NCBI GenBank assembly: GCA_022795575.1
Contig: JAAWGY010000184.1
Span: 1-5,577, forward strand
Reading direction: 5' to 3'
DNA from: Angelakisella sp.
GTDB lineage: Bacteria; Bacillota; Clostridia; Oscillospirales; Ruminococcaceae
Length of the DNA: 5,577 bases
Shown: one piece after another, positions 1-5,519 of the stretch
Layout: each line of letters begins with the position of its first letter
Numbering within the stretch: the stretch's first letter is position 1
Program-made: the position numbers and the translations under genes
Notes under the pieces: model-generated
The model's database searches: none
What the model saw: the letters and a program-made list of their open reading frames with translations, nothing else
What the model was told of the DNA's origin: nothing

Positions 1-72
1 TTTTTCGACAGGGGAAGGGGGCTTGGCTGCGTCGAAAATGCTGGGAATCCACCAAGGATTCCTTGCGCTTTT
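1..72 (-). repeat. Hairpin-bearing intergenic repeat, left copy
   Basis: Read on the minus strand, this stretch begins AAAAGCGCA (72 to 64) and then forms a perfect 7-bp hairpin, GGAATCC-ttggt-GGATTCC (62 to 44). A T-rich segment follows, and then an outer inverted repeat (TTTTCGAC at 2-9 against GTCGAAAA at 31-38). The same order (AAAAGCGCA, 7-bp stem with 5-nt loop, T-rich run) recurs in the same orientation at 5520-5567, so I call both copies of one diverged repeat family. The element may continue past the left edge of the window. A short minus-strand frame from a GTG at 127-129 stays open to the edge, but it has no convincing ribosome site. Bases 73-158 show nothing else I can name. Confidence 0.5.
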
Positions 73-158
73 CTCCTTGCAATCCCCCTCCCCCTGGGAA
101 AAATCCGGGCACTTCGTCTTTCGGGACACGCCTTAGCCGCCGGGGCCAAAGGAAGCAC

Positions 159-209
159 CCGGACAGCAAAAGGCCCTCCCGCAGTATGGGAGGGCCTTTT
201 TCCGTCCGG
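159..209. terminator. Intrinsic terminator of the marR-tauE operon, bidirectional in form
   Basis: The core is a perfect 13-bp stem, AAAAGGCCCTCCC (168-180) against GGGAGGGCCTTTT (188-200), with a 7-nt loop. It is followed by T4 on the minus strand and T5 on the plus strand. An outer arm pair, CCGGAC (159-164) and GTCCGG (204-209), can lengthen the stem. It lies just downstream of the exporter stop codon, so its clear client is the minus-strand operon. Any plus-strand client would lie left of the window. Confidence 0.9.
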
Positions 210-215
210 ACAGGA

Positions 216-992
216 CTATGCAAGGGCGTTGAAAAGCATGATTGCCGCCCCCAGGATAACCAGCACCACGCCGGTGGCGCGGTTCAGCGTCCGGGGTTCC
301 GCCTTGTTGGCGAAGATGGCGGCGACACGGGCCCACAGCAGCGTAAAAAGGACGCAGAGCCCAAAGACCGGCCAATCCGGCGCGCCGCCGATGGCAAAGT
401 GGGATGCCGCCCCGGTAAGGGCGGTAAAGGCCATGATGAAAACGCTGGTACCCACCGCTGTTTTTAGCTCGTACCCCAGTACCGAGGTGAGGATCAGCAG
501 CATCATCATGCCGCCGCCGGCCCCCACAAAGCCGCAGATAAAGCCGATGCCGGCCCCACAGGCCACCGACTGTGCCGCCCGTTTTGCTGCCGATACCGCC
601 GCCATCGTCTCCTTGGTGGTCATCACCGGCTTAACGATAAACTTAATCCCCAGCAGGAAGGTCATGAATACCGAAAATCCCCCCATAGTGGAGGAGGGCA
701 GCAGGCTGGCGGCAACGCTGCCCACCACCGTAAAGGTCAGGACGCTGGCCATCATGATCAGGCCGTTTTTGATATCCAGGTTTTTATTTTTGCCGTAAAC
801 CCATGCGGATACGGCGCTGGCCAGGACGTCGGAGGAAAGGGCGATGCCTACCGCCAGGTAGGGGTCCATCTCCAGAAAGGTGATGAGCATGGGGCTGATT
901 ACCGCCGCGGCGCTCATCCCGGCAAAGCCGGTGCCCAAGCCTGCCCCCATCCCGGCAAAAAAGGTAACGGCGATGATGCGTATCGCTTCCAA
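216..992 (-). CDS. TauE/SafE-family sulfite/small-anion exporter
   Basis: This is a 258-residue polytopic membrane protein of the TauE/SafE (DUF81) family. Members move sulfite, sulfoacetate, thiosulfate or related organosulfur anions across the cytoplasmic membrane, and the substrate here cannot be read from sequence. The family's two-repeat architecture is visible. The first repeat begins near residues 14-34 (GMGAGLGTGFAGMSAAAVISP) and the second near 146-163 (GAGIGFICGFVGAGGGMM), each followed by a conserved helix (SSDVLASA; GTSVFIMAF). I count about eight hydrophobic segments joined by short loops, and the length is normal for the family. The start is TTG at 990-992: a GGAGG at 1001-1005, inside the end of the marR gene, sits 8 nt upstream. 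The ATG at 997-999 is in another frame and too close to that site. The gene begins 3 nt after the marR stop, suggesting translational coupling and control by that regulator. The first repeat is less glycine-rich (MSAAAV) than the usual GGG. Confidence 0.88.
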   Translation of the reverse strand: MEAIRIIAVTFFAGMGAGLGTGFAGMSAAAVISPMLITFLEMDPYLAVGIALSSDVLASAVSAWVYGKNKNLDIKNGLIMMASVLTFTVVGSVAASLLPSSTMGGFSVFMTFLLGIKFIVKPVMTTKETMAAVSAAKRAAQSVACGAGIGFICGFVGAGGGMMMLLILTSVLGYELKTAVGTSVFIMAFTALTGAASHFAIGGAPDWPVFGLCVLFTLLWARVAAIFANKAEPRTLNRATGVVLVILGAAIMLFNALA

Positions 993-995
993 TGG

Positions 996-1427
996 TCATC
1001 CCTCCCGCAGCATGGCGTCCAGGTTGTCCTCCACCGAGGCGATGACGCGGTGGAATTTTTCCCGCAGCTCGGCGTCCACCCCCGCAAAAAGCTGCTCCTG
1101 GAATTCCGCCTGGATCTCCTGGCCACGGCGGATGATGGGCTGGGCCTTTTCGGTGCAGACAAGGTAGGCCTTCCGCCGGTCCCCGGGGACCGACCGGCGC
1201 TCCAGGTACCCCTCCTGGGCCAGGCGGTCCACGTTTACCGAGACCAGGTTGGCCTTGATTTTGCGCACCTCCACAATGTCCCGGGCGGTGTTGAGGCTGG
1301 GGTTGTTGGCCAGAAACAGGAGGATGTCGAGAGCGGTTTGGGGGAGCTTCAGCTCCTGGCAGAAGGAACGGCAGCAGGCGGTGTAGGCCCGGAGCATCTT
1401 GTAGGAAAACAGGATGTTCATCAGCAT
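996..1427 (-). CDS. MarR-family transcriptional regulator
   Basis: This 143-residue protein is a winged helix-turn-helix regulator of the MarR family, which bind palindromic DNA as dimers and are usually released by a small ligand or by cysteine oxidation. Helices leading into the DNA-binding region run to about residue 45. The recognition region is about 46-74 (NTARDIVEVRKIKANLVSVNVDRLAQEGYL), and the beta-wing carries the family's D-R-R signature (D83-R84-R85, in VPGDRRKAYL). A C-terminal amphipathic helix pair for dimerisation follows. The start is the ATG at 1425-1427, because AAGGAGGG at 1436-1443 places GGAGG 9 nt upstream. A TTG two codons earlier is only 3 nt from that site. It is the first gene of an operon with the TauE/SafE exporter and is probably autoregulated through the dyads in its promoter. 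Three cysteines in the first helix (C18, C19, C23) and C91 in the wing are unusual and could be a thiol or sulfur sensor, which is inference. Confidence 0.88.
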   Translation of the reverse strand: MLMNILFSYKMLRAYTACCRSFCQELKLPQTALDILLFLANNPSLNTARDIVEVRKIKANLVSVNVDRLAQEGYLERRSVPGDRRKAYLVCTEKAQPIIRRGQEIQAEFQEQLFAGVDAELREKFHRVIASVEDNLDAMLREG

Positions 1428-1450
1428 CGGCAATGCCCTCCTTGTGTTTT

Positions 1451-1484
1451 GTTCAAAAACGAACTATCTAAATTGGAACCAATT
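1451..1484. promoter_or_regulatory. Candidate MarR operator: two dyads 20 bp apart
   Basis: There is a perfect 6-bp dyad AATTGG-aa-CCAATT at 1471-1484. It overlaps the -10 box and the expected transcription start of the marR operon. A second, weaker dyad GTTC-aaaaac-GAAC lies at 1451-1464 in the leader. Their centres are 20 bp apart, about two helical turns, so two dimers could bind one face of the DNA. MarR proteins commonly repress their own promoters through such sites. Assigning this site to this regulator is inference from position. Confidence 0.6.
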
Positions 1485-1510
1485 ATACCAGTCTCCAAGG
1501 CCCAAGTCAA
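1482..1510 (-). promoter_or_regulatory. Sigma-A promoter of the marR-tauE operon
   Basis: On the minus strand a -35 box TTGACT (1505-1510) and a perfect -10 box TATAAT (1482-1487) are separated by exactly 17 bp. A TGG immediately before the -10 makes it an extended -10. This leaves a leader of about 50 nt before the marR start. It is the strongest-looking promoter in the window, which fits a promoter normally held off by a repressor. Confidence 0.85.
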
Positions 1511-1535
1511 GAAGGAAATGGAGAAGGTTCCGCGC

Positions 1536-1568
1536 AAAAAAAGCCCCGGCTGGCAAAGCCGGGGCTTT
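1536..1568 (-). terminator. Intrinsic terminator of the DUF4358 lipoprotein gene
   Basis: An 11-bp perfect stem, AAAGCCCCGGC (1540-1550) against GCCGGGGCTTT (1558-1568), with a 7-nt loop is followed on the minus strand by seven Ts (the A run at 1536-1542). It starts 23 nt after the lipoprotein stop codon. It insulates that gene from the marR promoter, whose -35 box lies only about 25 bp further on. Confidence 0.93.
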
Positions 1569-1591
1569 GGACGGATGAAAAATGCTAAGGA

Positions 1592-2101
1592 TTACTCGGT
1601 AAAGCTGCCACGGATAAAGGTCTCGATGTCCGCGGCCTCGGTAGCCGGGTCCTCGTCCATCCGGCAGAGGGTGGCCAAAAAGACGTAATCCCCAATCACA
1701 ATGACCTTGCCCGCTGTCACCTTCTGGTACTGGTCCTGGAGGTACTTCTCAAACTCCTTGGCCTGGGCGTCCTGGCGCTCCTCCAGCTTCTTCTGCACCG
1801 TTTCCACCTTGCCCTCCTTGGCCTTGATGGCGATAAGGTTATCGGTGGATATGTTGACCATGGTGATGTACCCGGTGTATTCCTCCACGTCCTCCGGGTC
1901 GATGCCCAAAATGTCCTTCAGGATGGAGTCGTCCAACTCGGCGGGCATGGTAAAGCCGTACTTTTCCGCCAGGGTATCCACAATGGACTGGAGCGTCACC
2001 CCTTCCTTCAGGGTGGGGGCGGCGGGGGCCTTGCTTCCGCAGGCGGCGGAGGTCAGCAGCAGCATGGCTGCCATCAGGCAGCAGATGGTTTTTTTCAGCA
2101 T
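1592..2101 (-). CDS. DUF4358-domain lipoprotein
   Basis: This 169-residue protein is predicted to be exported and lipid-anchored to the outer face of the membrane. The N-terminus has K3-K4, a hydrophobic stretch to about residue 16 and a lipobox-like LLTSAAC with the acylated cysteine at C21, then a short Pro/Ala linker. The rest resembles the DUF4358 family of Clostridia lipoproteins. It has an N-terminal helical part, a strand ending in LIAIKAK (about 89-95), a charged helix (about 96-125, KVETVQKKLEERQDAQ) and a hydrophobic hairpin GKVIVIGDYVFLATL (about 131-145). The family has no known function. The start is the ATG at 2099-2101, preceded at good spacing by AAAGGAA. The same frame is open 36 codons further upstream, but that part is Cys/Pro-rich, lacks a ribosome site and would bury the signal peptide. 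The gene appears to stand alone, with its own promoter and terminator. Confidence 0.85.
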   Translation of the reverse strand: MLKKTICCLMAAMLLLTSAACGSKAPAAPTLKEGVTLQSIVDTLAEKYGFTMPAELDDSILKDILGIDPEDVEEYTGYITMVNISTDNLIAIKAKEGKVETVQKKLEERQDAQAKEFEKYLQDQYQKVTAGKVIVIGDYVFLATLCRMDEDPATEAADIETFIRGSFTE

Positions 2102-2129
2102 AGTATCAGTTCCTTTCCCTATGTTTGTT

Positions 2130-2151
2130 CCGGCCCGTTTTTGGGGGCCGG
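2130..2151 (-). other. GC-rich hairpin in the lipoprotein mRNA leader
   Basis: CCGGCCC (2130-2136) and GGGCCGG (2145-2151) form a perfect 7-bp stem with an 8-nt loop. It falls in the predicted 80-nt leader of the lipoprotein transcript, roughly 10-15 nt upstream of its ribosome site. No T run follows on either strand, so it is not a classic terminator. It could stabilise the mRNA or modulate translation; no specific role can be assigned. Confidence 0.4.
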
Positions 2152-2190
2152 CAAGATTCGGTCCCTGTTTTTGGCAACCGTCATAACAAT

Positions 2191-2199
2191 AGTGTACCA
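2191..2199 (-). promoter_or_regulatory. Extended -10 promoter for the lipoprotein gene
   Basis: On the minus strand TGG-TACACT (2199 to 2191) matches an extended -10 element. The -35 position 17 bp upstream reads GTGCAA (2214-2219), a weak match of 3 of 6, as is common for extended -10 promoters. An alternative is TTGAAA (2204-2209) with TGTTAT (2183-2188) at a short 15-bp spacing. Either would give a leader of about 75-90 nt. Confidence 0.45.
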
Positions 2200-2244
2200 T
2201 ATTTTTCAATTTATTGCACCGCGGAGAAAAATTTATTTTTGGGG

Positions 2245-2273
2245 TTTACATCCCGGCCCCAAGGGGCTAAAAT
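2245..2273 (+). promoter_or_regulatory. Sigma-A promoter of the cysteine hydrolase gene
   Basis: TTTACA (2245-2250) and TAAAAT (2268-2273) each match the sigma-A consensus at 5 of 6 positions and are separated by exactly 17 bp. The expected start near 2280 gives a leader of about 35 nt with AAAGGAG at 2301-2307, 8 nt before the ATG. No operator-like dyad overlaps it. Confidence 0.8.
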
Positions 2274-2315
2274 GGAGCTGTACAAAAAAGCTGTATCCAG
2301 AAAGGAGCGCCAAGG

Positions 2316-2846
2316 ATGGGCAAGGTTTTGGTTGTGGTGGATTACCAGAAGGATTTTGTGGACGGGGCCATCGGCTTTGCCGGGGCGGAGAAGATAGAGC
2401 AGGGGATCCTGTCCCTGGTGGAGGAGTACATCGCCCGGGACCAGCCGGTGGTCTTTACCCTGGATACCCACGGGGAGGATTACCTCTCCACCCGGGAGGG
2501 CAAACACCTGCCGGTGCCCCACTGCCGCAAAGCGGCCCCGGGCTGGCGGCTCTACGGCAGGCTGGAGCGCTTTATGGAGGAGGACCACCCCCATGTTTAC
2601 CTGGCCCCCAAGTTTGCCTTTGGGGCCCAAAACTACAGCTACCTGGCCCCCTATGAGCCCAGCGAAATTACGGTGGTGGGGCTTGTGACCAACCTTTGCG
2701 TCATCGCCAACGCGGTGATTTTGCAGACGGCCTTCCCCAACGCGGAGATGGTGGTGGATTCCCGCCTCTGCGCCAGCTTCGATCCCATCCTCCACGGCAA
2801 GGCCCTGGATGTGATGGAGGGAATGCAGATGAAGGTGCTGCGCTGA
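2316..2846 (+). CDS. Nicotinamidase/isochorismatase-family cysteine hydrolase
   Basis: This 176-residue cytoplasmic enzyme belongs to the isochorismatase-like cysteine hydrolases, and its motifs best fit nicotinamidase (nicotinamide to nicotinate plus ammonia, in NAD salvage). The catalytic triad is D9 (in VVVDYQKDF), K99 (in APKFAFGA) and C128 (in GLVTNLCVIANA), with the V124-T125 pair where the family has its cis-peptide. Metal-site candidates match the nicotinamidase pattern: D50 and H52 (FTLDTH) and H69 (LPVPHC); H64 may also contribute. The LPVPHC...PGW segment is typical of Firmicutes nicotinamidase-like proteins. The length is slightly short but within the family's range. The ATG is fixed by AAAGGAG at 2301-2307. 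The gene is alone on the plus strand with its own promoter and a shared terminator. Related amidases acting on other small amides share this fold, so the substrate is not certain. Confidence 0.85.
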   Translation: MGKVLVVVDYQKDFVDGAIGFAGAEKIEQGILSLVEEYIARDQPVVFTLDTHGEDYLSTREGKHLPVPHCRKAAPGWRLYGRLERFMEEDHPHVYLAPKFAFGAQNYSYLAPYEPSEITVVGLVTNLCVIANAVILQTAFPNAEMVVDSRLCASFDPILHGKALDVMEGMQMKVLR

Positions 2847-2866
2847 GCCGCGCGCCTGGCGACTAC

Positions 2867-2907
2867 AAAAGCAGGGCCTGTGCCAAGGAGCGCAGGCCCT
2901 GCTTTTT
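2867..2907. terminator. Bidirectional intrinsic terminator between convergent genes
   Basis: AAAAGCAGGGCCTG (2867-2880) pairs perfectly with CAGGCCCTGCTTTT (2893-2906), a 14-bp stem with a 12-nt loop. T5 follows on the plus strand and T4 on the minus strand. It lies 20 nt after the cysteine hydrolase stop and about 90 nt after the serine hydrolase stop on the other strand, so it can end both convergent transcripts. Bases 2908-2994 hold only short GC-rich dyads that I would not call. Confidence 0.92.
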
Positions 2908-2994
2908 GGTGGCAGAGGGGGTGGGAATCCCCGCTGCGGGTGGCGGCTTCCTGCCCCCCTTTGGCGGGGCTCCGGAGGCCGGCTTGGCCGCTGT

Positions 2995-4377
2995 TTACGG
3001 GGCCGGCTCCGCCTCCACAAGGGCTTGGGGGGCGTCCTCCGCCTCTGTAACGGCGATGGAGCCTTCCGCCGGCTCCACGCTCTCCCCGGGCGGGGTGAAA
3101 AGGGCGGCGTAAACCGCCCGGGCAATGTCCCGGTTGACGTAGTAGAGGCCGGCCTCGTCCTTGCCGCCCCAGGCCCCGTTGGTGAGAAAGACAAAGCCGG
3201 TGTGGTCGGCAGGGTCCACAAACATCCCGCAGATGGAGCCGTAGGCGTTGCCCTGGTGCCCCACCATCCGGCGGTTTGCCACCAGCTGGTCGGTGATGTG
3301 GGTGCCAAGGCCCCGCTTGATTTCGGTGTAGCTTTCCGGGGTGGGCTCCTCCTCGTACTGCACCGTCTGCATCTGCCGGAGCAGCTCCGGCGTCAGCTTT
3401 ACCGGTTCCCCCGGCTGGGGGCAGCCCGCCAGGATCCGGGCAAAGCGGCTCAGGTCGGCGGCGGTGATGAAGAGGTCCCCATGGCCCAGGCCGTAGAGCT
3501 GGCCCAAGGGGAGGGCGGTGTACTTGCCCATCATCCCCTGCCAGGAGGGCATATAGACCGAAAGGCCGGTGCCGGTGTAGATGTTGGCCACCCGGTCCTT
3601 GTGTTGGATGTCGCTGTAGCCGAAGGCGGCGTCGATGCCCATGGGGGCGAAGATCTCCCTGCGGGTGTAGTCCGGGAACCACTCCCCGGCGGCGGATTCC
3701 ACCACGCCGGCCATCATCCCCATCCCCAGGTTGGTGTAGGAATAGCGGCTGCCGGGGGCGTAGGGGGAAAAGCTGCGGGAAACCACCCGCTCCAGGGGCC
3801 AGATGGGGAAGGCGCTGATCCCGTCGCCGTAGGCGCTGCTGTCCACAATGCCGGAGGTGTGGGTGAGGAGGTGGCGCGGGGTGATGGGCTGGTCGGGGAA
3901 GAGGGGATTCCGCACCGGCACCCCCATTATCTCCGTAAGGTCGCCGTCCAGGTCCAGCCTGCCCTGTCCCGCCAGATCCAGCGCCAGCATGGCGGTAACA
4001 GCCTTGGAGATGGAGGCGATGCGGTAGATGGTGTCCTCGTCGGCATAGCGGCCGGTCTCCACGACGGCATAGCCGCAGCTCTGCTGGTAGACGGTGCCCC
4101 AGGCGTCAAACACCACCAGGGTCATCCCGGTAACATAGTTGTCGATGCAGATGCCCTCGATGACAAGGGGCAGGGACTGGATGGCGGCCTGGCGGGCTTC
4201 CGGGTCCTGCCGCCAAAGGGTGTGGGGGAGGGCCGCGGCCCGCTGGCGCTGGGGGAGGTCCGGGGAGGCCAGCAGCGGCTGGGGAAGGGGCTCCGGCTCC
4301 GGTGCCGGGGCGGAGGCAGGGACAGCGCAGGCGGTAAGCACCAGCGCCAGGGTCAGGATGACGGCGAAAAGGCGCAT
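2995..4377 (-). CDS. S12-family (beta-lactamase-like) serine hydrolase lipoprotein
   Basis: This 460-residue lipoprotein has a serine beta-lactamase/DD-peptidase fold (peptidase family S12, Beta-lactamase PF00144). It should act outside the membrane on peptidoglycan peptides, D-amino-acid peptides or esters. The N-terminus is a signal peptide with a perfect lipobox LTAC (C17), then a Pro/Ala/Glu-rich linker to about residue 60. Catalytic motifs are in order: SxxK as S122-I-S-K125, YxN as Y214-T-N216, and H374-Q-G376 in the position of the KTG box (HxG is usual for S12 esterases and peptidases). The domain ends near 430 and is followed by an acidic, Pro-rich tail. The start is the ATG at 4375-4377: AAAGGAGGT (4385-4393) lies 7 nt upstream, and the 21-codon in-frame extension would spoil the signal peptide. 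It follows the radical SAM gene by 67 nt with no terminator between, so the two are probably co-transcribed. Family members are often not true beta-lactamases; a resistance role should not be assumed. Confidence 0.87.
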   Translation of the reverse strand: MRLFAVILTLALVLTACAVPASAPAPEPEPLPQPLLASPDLPQRQRAAALPHTLWRQDPEARQAAIQSLPLVIEGICIDNYVTGMTLVVFDAWGTVYQQSCGYAVVETGRYADEDTIYRIASISKAVTAMLALDLAGQGRLDLDGDLTEIMGVPVRNPLFPDQPITPRHLLTHTSGIVDSSAYGDGISAFPIWPLERVVSRSFSPYAPGSRYSYTNLGMGMMAGVVESAAGEWFPDYTRREIFAPMGIDAAFGYSDIQHKDRVANIYTGTGLSVYMPSWQGMMGKYTALPLGQLYGLGHGDLFITAADLSRFARILAGCPQPGEPVKLTPELLRQMQTVQYEEEPTPESYTEIKRGLGTHITDQLVANRRMVGHQGNAYGSICGMFVDPADHTGFVFLTNGAWGGKDEAGLYYVNRDIARAVYAALFTPPGESVEPAEGSIAVTEAEDAPQALVEAEPAP

Positions 4378-4444
4378 GACAAGGACCTCCTTTCGGTGAT
4401 AGCCAATTTGGGCTGCCGGGCCAAGGGCCGGGGTGGGCATCCGG

Positions 4445-5323
4445 TTAGGGGGAAGGGGAGCGGTTGAAGCGGAGGCGGTAGCCGCACCGCTGGCAAAGTG
4501 GGTGGACCACCCGCCGCTCCCGGAAGCCCCGGGCCATCCCGGTAAAGACGGGCCCGGCCAGAATGTCCGCCAGCTCCTGCCGGAAGAGGTTGCCCAGGGG
4601 GCATTCCCCCTCCCCGTCCAGGCAGCAGGGGACCACCGTCCCGTCCAAAAGCACCCCGATCATCCGCCGGGTGCCGTAGCAGGTTCCCGGCCCCGGTATC
4701 TCCGGCGCCGAAAGGCTGGGCCAGGCGAACTCCTCCTCAAAGCTGAGGAAGATGTGCTCCCGCAGCGTTACCGACCGCTGCCCCCGGCAGGCGGCAAGGT
4801 CTCCCGCCTCCAGGAACTCCCGGGACAGCAGCGCCAGCAGCGCCCGGCAGCTTCCGCTGGCGGCGCGATCCCGGTCCAGGGTCCAGATGCGGAAGACGGT
4901 GTGCTTGCCCGCCCCGGCGCTCTGCCTGGCGTAGGCGGCCAGGGCGGAGATCCAGGCGGCCGCGTCCCCGTGGCTTTGGGGCCGGTAGCTGTGCAGCGAC
5001 AGGTTTACCTGGCGCAGGGCAGGGGCCCGGGCCAGGGTGCCGGCCAGCTCCGGCACCAGCAGCCCGTTGGTGGTAAGGTTTACCAAAAAGCCCCGCTCCC
5101 CCGCCAGGTCCAAAAGCTCCGGCAGCAGGGGGTGGAGCAGCGGTTCCCCCTTGACGTGGAAGTAGAGGTAGCGCGTGTAGGGCCGCAGCTGCTCCAGGGC
5201 CCGCAGAAGCTGCTCCCGGCTCATAAAGCCCGGCGCCCGCCGCCCCGGGGGACAGAAGGGGCAGCGGAGGTTGCAGACGTTGGTAATCTCCAGGTAAGCC
5301 CTCTGGAAGCGAAGCTCTGCCAT
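4445..5323 (-). CDS. Radical SAM/SPASM-domain protein
   Basis: This 292-residue protein is predicted to be a cytoplasmic iron-sulfur enzyme that cleaves S-adenosylmethionine to start radical chemistry; the substrate is unknown. The N-terminal core has the cluster motif C17-NLR-C21-PF-C24 preceded by the usual EITNVCN context, a G59-E60-P61 SAM-contact motif and a TTNG strand (84-87). The C-terminal part fits a short SPASM/twitch domain for an auxiliary cluster: C215, then G228-x4-C233 (PCC), a GNL motif (244-246) and a final C277-QR-C280. The second half of a full seven-cysteine SPASM is missing, as in many short members. The start is the ATG at 5321-5323, with AGGAGGT at 5328-5334. A TTG six codons earlier has no such site. 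No RiPP precursor-binding domain is visible. It is the first gene of a probable pair with the S12 lipoprotein, with an extended -10 promoter upstream. SPASM enzymes often modify peptides or proteins, but nothing here fixes the target. Confidence 0.87.
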   Translation of the reverse strand: MAELRFQRAYLEITNVCNLRCPFCPPGRRAPGFMSREQLLRALEQLRPYTRYLYFHVKGEPLLHPLLPELLDLAGERGFLVNLTTNGLLVPELAGTLARAPALRQVNLSLHSYRPQSHGDAAAWISALAAYARQSAGAGKHTVFRIWTLDRDRAASGSCRALLALLSREFLEAGDLAACRGQRSVTLREHIFLSFEEEFAWPSLSAPEIPGPGTCYGTRRMIGVLLDGTVVPCCLDGEGECPLGNLFRQELADILAGPVFTGMARGFRERRVVHPLCQRCGYRLRFNRSPSP

Positions 5324-5403
5324 GGCCACCTCCTGTAGCAAGCTGTAATGGGAATCGGAACGCCCGGAGGGTCAAAGCATCGCAGACGCCGTTTCTTTTT
5401 TAT

Positions 5404-5412
5404 AGTATACCA
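5404..5412 (-). promoter_or_regulatory. Extended -10 promoter of the radical SAM gene
   Basis: On the minus strand TGG-TATACT (5412 to 5404) is an extended -10 element with 5 of 6 matches in the hexamer. The -35 position at 17 bp (GTGGAT, 5427-5432) is poor. It lies about 80 bp upstream of the gene and would give a leader of about 75 nt. The leader holds no riboswitch-like structure that I can recognise. Confidence 0.5.
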
Positions 5413-5519
5413 CATTTCGACAAAAAATCCACCCTGTCCATGCAACAAGCCATACCAACCTCAGAAGCTGTACCAATCGCCGCCGCGCGCATCTTGACGG
5501 CAAATTTTCCGCCTGCCTT

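Noticed and set aside
1..129. A 43-codon minus-strand frame from GTG at 127-129, open at the left edge
   Set aside because: It has no clear ribosome site and overlaps the repeat and its inverted repeats. Part of it resembles the right-hand small frame only because the repeat DNA is shared.
2102..2209. N-terminal extension of the DUF4358 lipoprotein by 36 codons
   Set aside because: It would place the signal peptide inside the protein, has no ribosome site and overlaps the predicted promoter; the ATG at 2099-2101 has a good site.
2908..2994. Short GC-rich dyads (such as GCCCC/GGGGC) between the terminator and the serine hydrolase stop
   Set aside because: Stems of 4-5 bp are expected by chance at this base composition and no T run follows.
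2211..3308. A 365-codon minus-strand frame spanning the cysteine hydrolase gene and the terminator
   Set aside because: It crosses the bidirectional terminator and is antisense to the nicotinamidase-like gene and out of frame with the S12 gene. The translation is Pro/Arg/Gly/His-rich without a domain.
2995..4377. Antibiotic-resistance beta-lactamase call for the S12 protein
   Set aside because: It has HQG in place of KTG and an S12 esterase/peptidase-type context. The motifs support only the fold and the catalytic serine, not beta-lactam hydrolysis.
4378..4440. N-terminal extension of the serine hydrolase by 21 codons
   Set aside because: The AAAGGAGGT at 4385-4393 lies within it, and the signal peptide and lipobox begin exactly at the ATG at 4375-4377.
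3025..4467. A 480-codon plus-strand open frame opposite the serine hydrolase gene
   Set aside because: It is low-complexity (Gly/Val/Ala/His-rich), has no recognisable domain and lies antisense to a gene with intact catalytic motifs and a perfect ribosome site. Long antisense frames are expected in GC-rich coding DNA.
4433..5338. A 301-codon plus-strand open frame opposite the radical SAM gene
   Set aside because: The composition is dominated by Gly, Pro, Gln and Ala with no motif. The opposite strand has all the radical SAM and SPASM cysteines in place.
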